In this document: positions 1 to 8,989 of the stretch, one piece after another
How positions within the stretch are numbered: position 1 is the stretch's first letter
How the letters are laid out: the number at the start of each line of letters is the position of its first letter
Origin: Sphingopyxis sp.
GTDB taxonomy: Bacteria; Pseudomonadota; Alphaproteobacteria; Sphingomonadales; Sphingomonadaceae
Direction: 5' to 3'
Assembly (NCBI GenBank): GCA_002733865.1
Contig: NVXM01000005.1
Coordinates: forward strand, 107,330 to 171,329
Length of the DNA stretch: 64,000 nt
Notes under the pieces: generated by a model
What the model was told of the DNA's origin: nothing
What the model saw: only the letters and a program-made list of their open reading frames with translations
Database searches by the model: none
Position numbers and translations under genes: made by a program

Positions 1-2
1 TA

Positions 3-551
3 GTGATGGTGATCGTAGCTACCCTGCTCTGTGCCGCCATCGGTTTTGTTATCAGCGCCTTCGGCCTGTTTGCTCTAGCCTTGCTCGCGGTGGTCGGGCC
101 GCTCTTTGTTGCAGCACTGCTGTTCGAATCCACCCGAGGCTATTTCTTCGCATGGCTAGGCGCGTGCATCAACTATCTGATGCTCATCGTCTTCGCGCTC
201 GTGCTGACGCTGTTTCTTACCCAGACCGGCGAAGCAATCATCGCCACGATTTCTGAAAATGACGAAATAGGCATGGCCGCAATCAAGGCTCTGGCCTTCT
301 ACGCGCTTGGTTTTTTCTTTTTCCTGCAAATTCCGATGCTCGCCGCATCCCTGGGTGGCGGCGGCCCTGCCCTCGCCAACCAGTTCGCATCGGCAATTGC
401 AGCAGCAGGCGGGTTCGTCATCGGGCGCGGTGCGACTGGTACGCAGGCCACAAGCCGCGCCATCGAACGGGGCTTCTCGCGCGGGATAGCAAGAATGCGG
501 ACATCGGGCTGGGTCAGTCGCGGAACAAATGAAGGAGCAAATCATGCGTAA
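3..551 (+). CDS. virB6: VirB6-like T4SS inner-membrane protein, C-terminal part
   Basis: This is the C-terminal part of a polytopic VirB6/TrbL-type protein, which forms part of the inner-membrane channel of a type IV secretion system. Several hydrophobic segments are visible at about residues 3-40, 48-70 and 95-115. The tail is hydrophilic and rich in Arg and Gly. No stop codon is visible between the window edge and the first codon shown, so the gene very probably begins upstream of the window. Family members are about 300-400 residues, so roughly half is present. Assignment rests on hydropathy and on its place directly before virB8-virB11. Confidence 0.75.
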   Translation: MMVIVATLLCAAIGFVISAFGLFALALLAVVGPLFVAALLFESTRGYFFAWLGACINYLMLIVFALVLTLFLTQTGEAIIATISENDEIGMAAIKALAFYALGFFFFLQIPMLAASLGGGGPALANQFASAIAAAGGFVIGRGATGTQATSRAIERGFSRGIARMRTSGWVSRGTNEGANHA

Positions 552-894
552 ACAAATCATCGTTCTAATCGCCGCTTTGGCGATTTCTATGCCGGCCAAT
601 CCCGTTACCGCTGCGCCAAAGTCGCCAAAGCTGTCAAAATGCGATGGCAAGAAGCGCAGACCAGCCAACCCTTATGGCTCCATATTGCCGAGCGTCGATC
701 CTGAGACAGGAACATCAATACCGGCGGGGCAAACACCAAACCAAGAACAGGGACCGAAACGTGAAGGTGTTGAGGTATTCCCGAGCAAATCATCCACGCT
801 CCCAAAACCAGCAACTAGGCCCGGCGAAAAAGCCGAAACCATAGTCCCACCTATCAGCAGCGCGCAGCCAAAGCGCGTATATCAGAGTTGCTGA
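544..894 (+). CDS. Small exported protein in the virB7 position
   Basis: A 116-residue protein with an N-terminal signal peptide (basic start, hydrophobic core, cleavage likely after an Ala about 20 residues in). The mature part is Pro- and Lys-rich and has Cys residues near both ends. It lies between virB6 and virB8, where virB7 normally sits, but it has no lipobox, so it is not a standard VirB7 lipoprotein. An upstream ATG at 529 exists. I prefer the ATG at 544 because a GGAG ribosome-binding site lies just before it and the signal peptide then starts cleanly. It overlaps the end of virB6 by 8 bases. Function is inferred only from position. Confidence 0.65.
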   Translation: MRKQIIVLIAALAISMPANPVTAAPKSPKLSKCDGKKRRPANPYGSILPSVDPETGTSIPAGQTPNQEQGPKREGVEVFPSKSSTLPKPATRPGEKAETIVPPISSAQPKRVYQSC

Positions 895-897
895 GCG

Positions 898-1584
898 ATG
901 GCTGGCGGCATTACCGATAGAGATGATCTCAAAGCCTATTTTGCGGAAAGCGCAAGCTGGGACCGCGACCGCTTTGTTGCAGCACGGCGTTCAAAAAGGT
1001 TCGCGTGGATAATTGCTGCGATTGCCAGCGGTCTTGCGATTACCGGCGTGGCCGCTGTTGCAATGCTGACGCCGCTTAAAACCGTCGCGCCCTATGTCAT
1101 CACTGTCGATAAGGCGACCGGCGCGAGCGAAATTACTGCGCAGATGTCGGGCGATAACCAGATCACCTATAATGAAGCGGTCGCTAAATATTTTCTCGCC
1201 GATTACGTCCGCAACCGCGAGGGCTGGATACCGCAGGCGCGCAAGGAGTTCTTTGAGGGCGTGCTGGCGATGTCATCACGCGAAGAACAGGCGCGCTGGA
1301 CGGCATTTTATAGCAAAGATAATGCCAGCTCACCGCAGAACGTCTTCACCTATCTTGATACAATATTCATCGCAGTCAAATCGGTCACATTCGTTTCCGA
1401 AAAGGTCGCGCAAATACGCTTCACCAAATCGCTCCAGCAAGGTTCGCGCGTCACTGACACACAGGCCATAGCAACGGTGACCTATGATACCACGGACACG
1501 CCAACTACCGAACAGCAACGGTTCAAAAATCCGCTGGGGCTGGAAGTGCAAACCTACCGCGCCGATTTGGAGGTCACACCATGA
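898..1584 (+). CDS. virB8: VirB8 T4SS core protein
   Basis: VirB8 is a bitopic inner-membrane protein that nucleates assembly of the type IV secretion channel. The 228-residue length is typical. A single transmembrane segment lies at about residues 35-58 and is followed by a periplasmic NTF2-like domain. The C-terminal NPLGLEVQTYRAD stretch matches the family signature. The start lies 3 bases after the preceding stop, and the end overlaps virB9 by 4 bases, showing translational coupling in one operon. Confidence 0.93.
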   Translation: MAGGITDRDDLKAYFAESASWDRDRFVAARRSKRFAWIIAAIASGLAITGVAAVAMLTPLKTVAPYVITVDKATGASEITAQMSGDNQITYNEAVAKYFLADYVRNREGWIPQARKEFFEGVLAMSSREEQARWTAFYSKDNASSPQNVFTYLDTIFIAVKSVTFVSEKVAQIRFTKSLQQGSRVTDTQAIATVTYDTTDTPTTEQQRFKNPLGLEVQTYRADLEVTP

Positions 1585-2441
1585 AAAATCTGAGAAACTT
1601 CACCCTATTGGCGCTTCTGTTAAGCGGATCGCCAATAATGGCTGGTGAGACCCCGCAGCCAACGGCGCAAGACAATCGCATACGCGAAGTCATTTACGAC
1701 GAAAATCAGGTTTTCCGTATTGTCGGCGTTTTCCGGTCTGCAACACAGATTGTATTTTCGCCGGGCGAACGCGTCGAGCATGTTGCGCTCGGAGACACGA
1801 TATCCTGGGAAGTGGCTCCCGCTGAAAATTCCTTGTTCATCAAGCCGCGCGAACGAGCCGGGCCAACCAATCTGATCGTCATCACGCGTTCAAATACAGG
1901 AAACCGAACCTATACATTTGAGCTGAGCGCGCGCCGGGGCGCGATTGGCGAACGAACCGCTGATACTTTCTTTAAGGTTGCATTCCGTTATCCGCGCGAA
2001 GAGGCAGCGGCGGCGCAAGCTGCTGCTACCCAAGAGGCTTATACACAAGCCGTCGCACTGCAATCAGGCGCAATCCGCTCTGCGCTCGATCTCGGTGTTC
2101 TCGAAGGCACCCGTAATCTCAAATACAGCGTTCAGGGATCATCGGAAATCCAGCCTTCCGAAATTACTGACAACGGACAATTTACCGCCTTGCGTTTTCC
2201 GAACCAGCGCGAACTACCCGCAATATTTGCAATCAATCCCGATGGCACGGAAAGCATCGTTCCGTTTGATGTTCGCGATGAATTCGTGGTTGTCCACGGC
2301 GTGTTTGCGCAGTTTCGCTTGCGGCGCGGCAAGAAGGTGCTGTGCATTTTCAATGACGCACCCGATTTTTATGGACGCGATCCCAAGACCGGCACGGCCT
2401 CAAGCATTGTCGAGCGAACAGATGATGGGGAGTCAAATTGA
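1581..2441 (+). CDS. virB9: VirB9 T4SS outer-membrane complex protein
   Basis: VirB9 forms the periplasmic/outer-membrane ring of the secretion channel together with VirB7 and VirB10. The 286-residue protein starts with a Sec signal peptide (about residues 1-22). The N-terminal domain contains the R-x-I-x-Y-D-E-N-Q-V stretch common in VirB9, and the C-terminal domain has the expected beta-rich pattern (VVHGVFAQFRLRRGK, then a YGRDP motif). It overlaps both virB8 and virB10 by 4 bases. Confidence 0.93.
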   Translation: MKNLRNFTLLALLLSGSPIMAGETPQPTAQDNRIREVIYDENQVFRIVGVFRSATQIVFSPGERVEHVALGDTISWEVAPAENSLFIKPRERAGPTNLIVITRSNTGNRTYTFELSARRGAIGERTADTFFKVAFRYPREEAAAAQAAATQEAYTQAVALQSGAIRSALDLGVLEGTRNLKYSVQGSSEIQPSEITDNGQFTALRFPNQRELPAIFAINPDGTESIVPFDVRDEFVVVHGVFAQFRLRRGKKVLCIFNDAPDFYGRDPKTGTASSIVERTDDGESN

Positions 2442-3631
2442 TGACGGATACCACCCAGCCAGAACAAACCTCAAACCGTCCCACGGTTGATCAGACTCCC
2501 AGTCCCGACGAAATTGATCGTAGCCCGGCGGGCGAACGCGGCAGTAAAATGCCGTCGATCCCCGGTACAACTATGGACCCGAAAAAAATGATCGGGTTTG
2601 CCGCCGCCGCTGGCGCTTTGATGTTCACCGTGCTGGCACTTGGAACCGGGCTAACTGGCAATTCAGAATTGCCGCCCGTAAAACCCAAACCGGCGCTCGA
2701 AGCTGCAGATTATGATCCGGCAACGGTTATTGCCCCGACGCTTGCAGAAGCTGGAACAGATCCCAACGCGCCCATTCCACTCGGAGAGCCGGTTGTTCCA
2801 GCGATTGGCGAGCAGTCCTTACCCCAGCAAGGCCAAGCTCCGGCCCCGGTGCAACAGCGGCAGCAATCGCCAGCTGAGGCGCTGCGCGAAGCTGCACGCC
2901 GGTCAACACTTATTGCCTATGGCGGTGAACGCGCCGGTGGAGCCAGTGCAGCGAACTATAGCGCGGTTGGTAGCGGAACAAGCACCGGAGAGGCTTCGCC
3001 CCGGCAATCCACCAATCTTGATACGCTCCGGCGCGCCTCGGTCATCGGGCAGGCGCAAGCACGTCCGCTTCCCGACCGAAATTTCCTGATTACGGCGGGA
3101 AGCTTCATCCCTTGTGTATTGCAAACTGCAATGGATTCAAGTCAGCCGGGATATGTGAGCTGCATTGTCCCGCGCAATGTCTATTCCGACAATGGCCGGG
3201 TCGTGCTTCTGGAAAAAGGCACGAAAATCTTTGGTGAATATCAAGGCGGCCTCAATCGGGGACAATACCGGTTGTTTGTTCTTTGGACCCGCGCAGTTAC
3301 ACCGCGCGGCATCGCGATTGATGTGGGCTCGCCGGCAACCGACGCGCTTGGTCGCGGCGGCGTAGATGGTAAAGTCGAGAATTTTTTCTGGAAACGATTT
3401 GGCACCGCTTTGCTTTTCAGTCTCGTTGAAGATGCGGCTACCGTTGGAGCAGAAGCGGTCGGCAACAATGGCTCGAACACAACCCGTGTTCCATCTGACG
3501 CAGCCTCCACCATTTTGCAGCAAAATGGCGACATCAAGCCGGTCCTGCGCAAAAATCAGGGGGAGGACGTTGGAATAACCGTCGCACAGGACTTCGATTT
3601 CTCGACCGTTTACGGCCTCGCGCTTAAATAA
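2438..3631 (+). CDS. virB10: VirB10 T4SS energy-sensing core protein
   Basis: VirB10 spans both membranes and links ATPase activity to channel opening. The 397-residue sequence has a cytoplasmic N-terminus, one transmembrane helix at about residues 51-72, a Pro/Gln-rich periplasmic linker (about 75-150) and the conserved C-terminal TrbI-like beta-barrel. Family hallmarks there include FITAGSFIPCVLQTAMDS, the GYVSC segment and GVDGKVENFFWKRFGTALL, the region that forms the outer-membrane antenna. It overlaps virB9 by 4 bases and virB11 by 1 base. Confidence 0.95.
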   Translation: MMTDTTQPEQTSNRPTVDQTPSPDEIDRSPAGERGSKMPSIPGTTMDPKKMIGFAAAAGALMFTVLALGTGLTGNSELPPVKPKPALEAADYDPATVIAPTLAEAGTDPNAPIPLGEPVVPAIGEQSLPQQGQAPAPVQQRQQSPAEALREAARRSTLIAYGGERAGGASAANYSAVGSGTSTGEASPRQSTNLDTLRRASVIGQAQARPLPDRNFLITAGSFIPCVLQTAMDSSQPGYVSCIVPRNVYSDNGRVVLLEKGTKIFGEYQGGLNRGQYRLFVLWTRAVTPRGIAIDVGSPATDALGRGGVDGKVENFFWKRFGTALLFSLVEDAATVGAEAVGNNGSNTTRVPSDAASTILQQNGDIKPVLRKNQGEDVGITVAQDFDFSTVYGLALK

Positions 3632-4641
3632 TGGCCGCGCCGGGCAAAAACACCGCTGTTTTGGACAGCGTGACCCAGCCTCTAGCTAAATATCTGGCTG
3701 ATGAAAGCGTTACCGAACTGGTGATCAATCTTCCTGGTGAAGTCGGCGTTGAGCGGGGTGGACGCTGGACATGGGAAAACGAGCCTTCGCTCGATTTCAA
3801 AACGCTTATGGCGCTGGCAACTGCCGCAGCCGCCTATACCGCGCAGGATATTACTCGCGAAAATCCGATAGTTTCAACCATCTTTCCAAGCGGCGAGCGA
3901 GTGCAAATCATTGTCCCGCCAGTTGTCCCTGATGAAACGGTCTCAATCACCATTCGCAAACCATCAAGCGTGTCTATGACATTGGATGATTTCGAGGCAG
4001 CGGGATTGTTCAAAAACACTCGGATTGCTGAAAAGAAGGTCAGCCAGCATGAGTTAGACCTACTCACATTGCTTCGCGCAGGTCATCATGTCGAGTTCTT
4101 CGATGCTGCAGTCAAAGCAAAGCTGAACATTCTCATCTCGGGTGCAACCGGCTCTGGCAAAACCACATTTTCCAAGGGATTGATTCAACTAATCCCTACC
4201 GAAGAACGGCTGCTAACCATCGAAGACACGCGCGAATTGATCGTTCCCCAGAAGAATGTGGTGCACATGCTATATGCAAAAGACGGACAAGGCACCGCCA
4301 ATGTTACCGCTAAGCATTTGCTGGAAAGCGCGCTCAGGATGCGCCCTGACCGCATTTTGCTTCAGGAATTACGCGATGGAACAGCCTTCTTTTACCTGCG
4401 CAACGTAAATTCAGGTCATCCAGGATCAATCACCACCATTCATGCCGATTCCGCCGAACTGGCATTCGAGCAGCTTACTTTGCTGGTCAAGGAAAGCGAA
4501 GGCGGCTCCGATCTGGCACGCGATGATATTCGGGCGTTGCTAAAAATGCTCGTGGATTGCGTTGTCCAGATCAAAAAAACCGACGGCAAATTTCGGGTGA
4601 CGGAGATCTATTATGACCCAGAAGGCAGGCACGCCGCCTGA
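3631..4641 (+). CDS. virB11: VirB11 hexameric T4SS ATPase
   Basis: VirB11 is a cytoplasmic traffic ATPase that drives pilus biogenesis and substrate transfer. The Walker A motif GATGSGKT is at residues 171-178. The Walker B-like segment RILLQELR (241-248) and the His box GHPGSITTIHA (262-272) follow in the correct order. Length (336 residues) is normal. The last 29 bases overlap the virD4 start. Confidence 0.96.
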   Translation: MAAPGKNTAVLDSVTQPLAKYLADESVTELVINLPGEVGVERGGRWTWENEPSLDFKTLMALATAAAAYTAQDITRENPIVSTIFPSGERVQIIVPPVVPDETVSITIRKPSSVSMTLDDFEAAGLFKNTRIAEKKVSQHELDLLTLLRAGHHVEFFDAAVKAKLNILISGATGSGKTTFSKGLIQLIPTEERLLTIEDTRELIVPQKNVVHMLYAKDGQGTANVTAKHLLESALRMRPDRILLQELRDGTAFFYLRNVNSGHPGSITTIHADSAELAFEQLTLLVKESEGGSDLARDDIRALLKMLVDCVVQIKKTDGKFRVTEIYYDPEGRHAA

Positions 4642-6451
4642 CGGCGGGGCATTAAGATTACTCATCGGAATTCCGTTCGGGCTGCTCATTGCACTCGCCA
4701 TTGCCAGTATGATTGGGTGGCTTATTCTGGGTCTACCCGTCACCGCCTATGATCCGCTCAAAATTCCCCAGTTCGTCTGGTATTATCGCGGCGATCCGCA
4801 AGTTGTCCGGGCGATGGCGGGCGGCTTGATTGGCGGGGGCCTACTTCTGATTGGTCTGATTTATGCGCTTTGGGCGCGCGGTGCGCCGCTGCATGGAGCT
4901 GCGCGCTTTGCGCGCGAAAGCGAGATTAAGAGCCAAGGCTTTCGTAGCAGCGTGGGAATCGTTCTTGGCCGCAAGGGCGGCCGCTTCCTGACTTTTGGTG
5001 GCAGCGAGCATGTCATCGTCGAAGCTCCAACCCGCTCAGGTAAAGGCACGGGCATTGTCATTCCTAACCTGCTGACATGGCAAGGCTCTGTTGTCGTCCT
5101 TGATGTAAAACGCGAAAATTACGATGCGAGCGCTGGGTTCCGCGCCCGTTATGGCCAGGACGTGTATCTGTTCAACCCGACCGACCGTCAGGGCCGCACT
5201 GCCCGCTACAACCCGCTGGCCTATATCGACCGAAACGACGCAGATGATGTCATCATCGAATTGCAAAAGATCGCAACGATGCTGTTTGTAGCGCCCGAAC
5301 ACGGCGAAGCCTTTTGGTCCAACGGCGCGCGCACCGGATTTGCAGGCGTCGGTGCATGGATTGCAGAAACCAGCGACGGGCCGCTAACAATGGGCGCGAT
5401 CTATCGCCACCTGAACCAAGGCGATGCGCGGGGCTTTTTTCAAAAGGAACTGAACAATCCCAGTCTAAAGCTGTCCATCGGATGCCGCACGGCGCTGGCC
5501 GATTTTGCTGGTGGTTCCGACAACAGCTTTGCCGACGTCAAGAAAACGATCACCAACGTCCTCGGTTTGTGGCTCAACCCCTTGGTTGATTCCGCAACCG
5601 CGACAAGTGACTTTGATCTTCGCCAGCTCCGCAAACGCCCTATCTCTATCTATCTTGGAGTATCGCCCGATGAACTGGGCCGCATAGCTCCGCTTTACAA
5701 TCTCCTGTTCCAGCAGCTTATCGACCTCAACGTGCGGGAACTGCCCAATGAGACCACGCCGATACCAGTGCTGGTCATCCTAGATGAATTCGCCCGGCTT
5801 GGCCGCGCTTCTGTAATTGCCAGCGCTTTTTCCTATGTTGCGGGTTACGGGATCAGGCTCCTTCCCGTCATCCAGTCGCGCTCCCAATTACGTGGTGTTT
5901 ACGGCGAGCATGTTGCCGACGAGATCGTCGCCAACTGCGGTGTCGAAGTGGCATTTACTCCCAAGGAACTGCGCGTCGCCAACGACCTATCGGATCGCTT
6001 AGGGTATGTGGGACAGGAGAGCGTTACCAAGTCTCTCACCATCAATGGCCTACTCGCCAACCGCTCAAAATCCATATCAGAACAACGCCGCGCGCTGATG
6101 CTACCACAGGAGCTGATGCAGTTCTCAGCAGATAAGCTGATATTGCTGCGCGGCGGCATTCCGCCGATTATCGGCACAAAAATTACCTATTTCAGCAGCC
6201 GCTTCTTCAAGCGCCGCGCCTTCCCGCCTCCTGAAGTGCCGCTCGCAGCCAAACGGAAGCAAATCAGCGATCCTCAAGCGCCGTTCCGGGACATGACCGA
6301 CGATGAATTGGCCGGACACGATACACGGCTAATGCGACAGGAAGATATCATGACACACGATTGCCCAAGCCAGGTGGCCGATCTTGTGACCATAAACCGC
6401 AACGGCAAGGTAACCGGAACACTGTCTGAAGGAGACGAAAATGGCCGATAA
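4613..6451 (+). CDS. virD4: VirD4/TraG type IV coupling protein
   Basis: The coupling protein brings the relaxase-DNA complex to the secretion channel and pumps DNA with ATP. Two N-terminal transmembrane helices lie at about residues 15-39 and 67-87. Walker A is APTRSGKG (138-145), followed by the GSVVVLDVKREN segment typical of VirD4. Walker B is VLVILDEFARLG in the second half. The 612-residue length is standard. It overlaps virB11 by 29 bases and the next gene by 11 bases. It would pair with the relaxase at 44191-45234, although that gene is far away in this window. Confidence 0.95.
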   Translation: MTQKAGTPPDGGALRLLIGIPFGLLIALAIASMIGWLILGLPVTAYDPLKIPQFVWYYRGDPQVVRAMAGGLIGGGLLLIGLIYALWARGAPLHGAARFARESEIKSQGFRSSVGIVLGRKGGRFLTFGGSEHVIVEAPTRSGKGTGIVIPNLLTWQGSVVVLDVKRENYDASAGFRARYGQDVYLFNPTDRQGRTARYNPLAYIDRNDADDVIIELQKIATMLFVAPEHGEAFWSNGARTGFAGVGAWIAETSDGPLTMGAIYRHLNQGDARGFFQKELNNPSLKLSIGCRTALADFAGGSDNSFADVKKTITNVLGLWLNPLVDSATATSDFDLRQLRKRPISIYLGVSPDELGRIAPLYNLLFQQLIDLNVRELPNETTPIPVLVILDEFARLGRASVIASAFSYVAGYGIRLLPVIQSRSQLRGVYGEHVADEIVANCGVEVAFTPKELRVANDLSDRLGYVGQESVTKSLTINGLLANRSKSISEQRRALMLPQELMQFSADKLILLRGGIPPIIGTKITYFSSRFFKRRAFPPPEVPLAAKRKQISDPQAPFRDMTDDELAGHDTRLMRQEDIMTHDCPSQVADLVTINRNGKVTGTLSEGDENGR

Positions 6452-7241
6452 ACTCGAAGGTGACTCTTCGTCCGAACGAGGCAGTGCTGCGAAATCAAAA
6501 GCAGGGCAATCGAAATTAACGCCTGACCAAACCACGCCGAAAAAGCCAAAGCGTAAAGCCGAAAAACCAACGATTACCGATGATCTGACTGGCAGATTCC
6601 TGCGTGTCGGCAACAAGATATACAGAACTTCGGATGATAAGACACCTATTGTCCGCTTGGAACCAGACCGCCTCAAGACCAGCAACATCGATGCTCTGCC
6701 GGACATATTGCGGATTGCGAAAGCGAATGGGTGGACAGCAGTAAGGGTCAATGGCGGTGATAAATTCAAGAAAGCCGCATTTCTTGCCGCTGCCGCGCAA
6801 GGGCTAACGGTCGAAAATTACAAACCGTCCAAAATTGTCCGTGCAGAAGCTGAGCGTCTGCAGGCAAGAATTGCGGAACGCGAGAAGCGGCGTGAAGGCA
6901 AAAAGCCGGTCAGCAAATCATCGGGTGCGGCGGAAGAGACAATAACATTCAAAACCCTTTCTGATCGCTTCTTAAAACAGTCTCATGAGGAAAACGCGCG
7001 TGACCCCGAACTGCGACGCGCCCAGAGTCTTGTCGCCCAAACCATTTCGATTACGCGTGCGAAATATCCTGATGATCCGGTAAAAGCATCGAAAGAAGTT
7101 GAAGCGAAACGTCATGATGTTGCCCGGCGCATTGCCAGCGGAGATAGCATCGCAGCCATTCAGATACGAAATCAGCAGGCTCAAAGAGTGCGGGAACTAA
7201 CACAAGATCAGGGATTGAGCCGCGATGGTCGATCGCGATGA
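6441..7241 (+). CDS. LPD7-domain protein, accessory to conjugation
   Basis: A 266-residue basic, soluble protein. Residues about 85-130 (GWTAVRVNGG, then FKKAAFLAAAAQGLTVENYKP) match the LPD7 large-polyvalent-protein-associated domain, normally found at the C-termini of conjugative relaxases. The N-terminal 55 residues are Lys/Ser/Pro-rich and probably disordered, and the C-terminal half is helical and charged. Overlap with virD4 by 11 bases puts it in the transfer operon. A role with the coupling protein or relaxase is inferred from the domain, and no catalytic motif is visible. Confidence 0.7.
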   Translation: MADKLEGDSSSERGSAAKSKAGQSKLTPDQTTPKKPKRKAEKPTITDDLTGRFLRVGNKIYRTSDDKTPIVRLEPDRLKTSNIDALPDILRIAKANGWTAVRVNGGDKFKKAAFLAAAAQGLTVENYKPSKIVRAEAERLQARIAEREKRREGKKPVSKSSGAAEETITFKTLSDRFLKQSHEENARDPELRRAQSLVAQTISITRAKYPDDPVKASKEVEAKRHDVARRIASGDSIAAIQIRNQQAQRVRELTQDQGLSRDGRSR

Positions 7242-7627
7242 GACAAAGCAGTGTTAGGGATTCCAAGAAATATCTTACGCCACTCAAGCAGTGCAAAAAT
7301 ATTCCGCCACAGGTGTATGCAATCGGAAGTAAAAATGACCGCTACGACCCAAAATTTACGTTCGCGTGAGACTAATCGTATGTCTCCTTCGCGCCCAGTT
7401 CGCGACATTCGCGCGGCAATGGGCATGTTCCGAAAGCCGCCGTTCGCTTACACCATCTTCAGCCGTTTCGACTGGTAATGTGGACGCCAGATCATTTCAT
7501 GACAGTTGTAGGTAAAGGCCAAGGGTTTTTGCCGTTTTGAACACTAAGGCCGCGTCTCTGAGATACCGACTGTTTTTCCGAATAGGGACGCTGGTGGCAA
7601 CCACCAAAGTGGGCAAAGCATTGCCCA
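7242..7627. other. Gene-free spacer after the T4SS operon
   Basis: I see no credible gene here. Short open frames exist but lack ribosome-binding sites and family features. The stretch is followed by a decayed parB fragment, so it is probably debris from rearrangement of backbone DNA. Confidence 0.4.
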
Positions 7628-7936
7628 ATGGGCGTGGTCATGGCCGAGACGCTGGCCGCTGGCAGCGATCTGATTGAAACTCTCGGTGTTCATCTCGATG
7701 TGGAAATGGCGTATTATTGGACGGCGGATGCAGCGTTCTTTGATCTGGTCCGCGACCGTGAGGTGCTGACCGCGCTTTTGGCCGATGTTGGCGGAGCCGG
7801 CATTGCTGCTGCCAATGCCAGCGAAAAGATCAAGACGGTTAAGGCCATTATCAGTGACCACCTGACCGGAGAGAATGGCCGCGAAAAACATGAGGCTTGG
7901 CTACCGCGCTGGATGGCGTTCCCGCCATCCGCCTAC
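7628..7936 (+). pseudogene. Internal fragment of a parB-like gene
   Basis: The 102 codons from GVVMAETLAAG to MAFPPSAY align without gaps to residues 449-550 of the intact ParB homologue encoded at 53274-55067 on the other strand, with only scattered substitutions. Similarity stops abruptly after the Ser-Ala-Tyr codons at 7936, and the N-terminal DNA-binding part is absent. It is therefore a diverged remnant of a second parB gene rather than a small gene. It suggests that a second related replicon or ICE backbone contributed to this molecule. Confidence 0.85.
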
Positions 7937-8330
7937 CCTGCTCTCGATCTTGGCAAAGCCGCTCAGGCTATGCAGCCCGGTCATCAACGGAAACGCCAGT
8001 AGCGCGGCAATGGCCGGATAAACCGGAACATCGCTAAGCAGCGAGACGATCAACAATACGGCGGCAAGTGCAAACTGGATGAGAATCCCGGACATTTAGA
8101 GCTTAACTGGAGAACTGGGGTTGCGAAATGCCCCGTAAGTCTCGGATAATTGCTGCTCGCGCCCGCTGCGCAAAAACCAGTTATACCAGCGCCCCAGAAC
8201 AATCGAATGCGCGATAAAATTAACCGGCCAGCATCGCGAGCAATAGTGCATTGGCAAAGATCAATATCGTCATTCTTGCGGTCGTTCAAACGCTGCTATT
8301 CGAAGGCGTAGGGCACGGCGCGGGGTCAAT
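7937..8330 (-). pseudogene. Eroded membrane-protein gene(s)
   Basis: No intact gene is present. On the minus strand, pieces of hydrophobic coding sequence can be read in different frames. A short segment begins MTILIFANALLLAM. A frame-shifted stretch contains NFIAHSIVLGRWYNWFLRSG and ends at a stop near 8100. A 64-codon frame at 8095-7901 encodes two likely transmembrane helices. Together they look like one or two small inner-membrane protein genes broken by indels. I do not recognise the family. Confidence 0.3.
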
Positions 8331-8723
8331 TTACCATATCCGTTTCAATCCCTCATCGCCGAACGTATCGAGCGCCTTGTCCTTCGATACCAGCGCCAGC
8401 TCGTGTTCCAGCGCCGTGGCAACGATAATCCGGTCGAACGGGTCTCTGTGGTCCCAGTCCATGCCGCCAGCGTAGTGCATGATAGAACCGGAAGCTGGCA
8501 GCACCTCAAACCCGTCCTCGCGCAGTTTCTTGTCTAGATCGAGCGCGACCAGATCGGAGACCTCCGGCCATTTGCCGAGCGAGCCCTTCAAGGCGATTTC
8601 ATAAAGACTGGCCGCGCTCACGCAGCGGCCATCGGCCCCTGACAAGGCTTTGCGCGCTTTGCTGGATAGAGCACCGGGCTGCATCATTGCCCAGATCAGC
8701 GTGTGGGTGTCGAGCAGCATCAA
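8331..8723 (-). CDS. vapC: PIN-domain toxin of a type II TA pair
   Basis: A 130-residue PIN-domain ribonuclease of VapC type, a toxin expected to cleave RNA when its antitoxin is lost. Visible features are the N-terminal LLDTHTLIW motif with its first acidic residue, a central SAASLYEIALK segment with a conserved Glu, and the C-terminal DPFDRIIVATA motif followed by LVSKD. These are the acidic residues that bind metal in this family. Its start overlaps the antitoxin stop by 4 bases, so the pair is co-translated. Confidence 0.9.
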   Translation of the reverse strand: MMLLDTHTLIWAMMQPGALSSKARKALSGADGRCVSAASLYEIALKGSLGKWPEVSDLVALDLDKKLREDGFEVLPASGSIMHYAGGMDWDHRDPFDRIIVATALEHELALVSKDKALDTFGDEGLKRIW

Positions 8724-8956
8724 AGCCCCATGTCATCGAGCAACGCATTATCGGTGGGGCCAACCATGTGATTCATATCTTTTGGCAGAGTCTTTAGTTC
8801 TTTCCATGCCCCAAACGGGAACGGCGTCGCCTTCTGGACCGGCACGCATTCGATGACCGGATCACCCTTGCGGCAAATCGTGACCTTTTGGCCAGATTCC
8901 ACCGCTGCGATGATCTTGGAAAAGTTCGTTTTTGCGTCGTGAATATTGTATTTCAT
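8720..8956 (-). CDS. Phd/YefM-type antitoxin
   Basis: A 78-residue antitoxin that would bind DNA through its N-terminal domain and mask the PIN toxin through its C-terminal tail. The N-terminal sequence MKYNIHDAKTNFSKII and the KVTICRKGDPV segment are typical of the Phd/YefM fold. An upstream ATG at 8968 is possible, but the ATG at 8956 has a GGAG ribosome-binding site at proper spacing. A perfect palindrome just upstream is the likely autoregulatory operator. Confidence 0.88.
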   Translation of the reverse strand: MKYNIHDAKTNFSKIIAAVESGQKVTICRKGDPVIECVPVQKATPFPFGAWKELKTLPKDMNHMVGPTDNALLDDMGL

Positions 8957-8970
8957 ACCGATCTCCATTG

Positions 8971-8989
8971 CCAGACTAACTTAGTCTGG
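8971..8989. promoter_or_regulatory. Palindromic operator of the TA pair
   Basis: CCAGACTAA-C-TTAGTCTGG is a perfect inverted repeat with 9-base arms, 15-33 bases upstream of the antitoxin start. Phd/YefM antitoxins repress their own operons by binding such palindromes, so this is the probable operator (inference). Confidence 0.65.
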
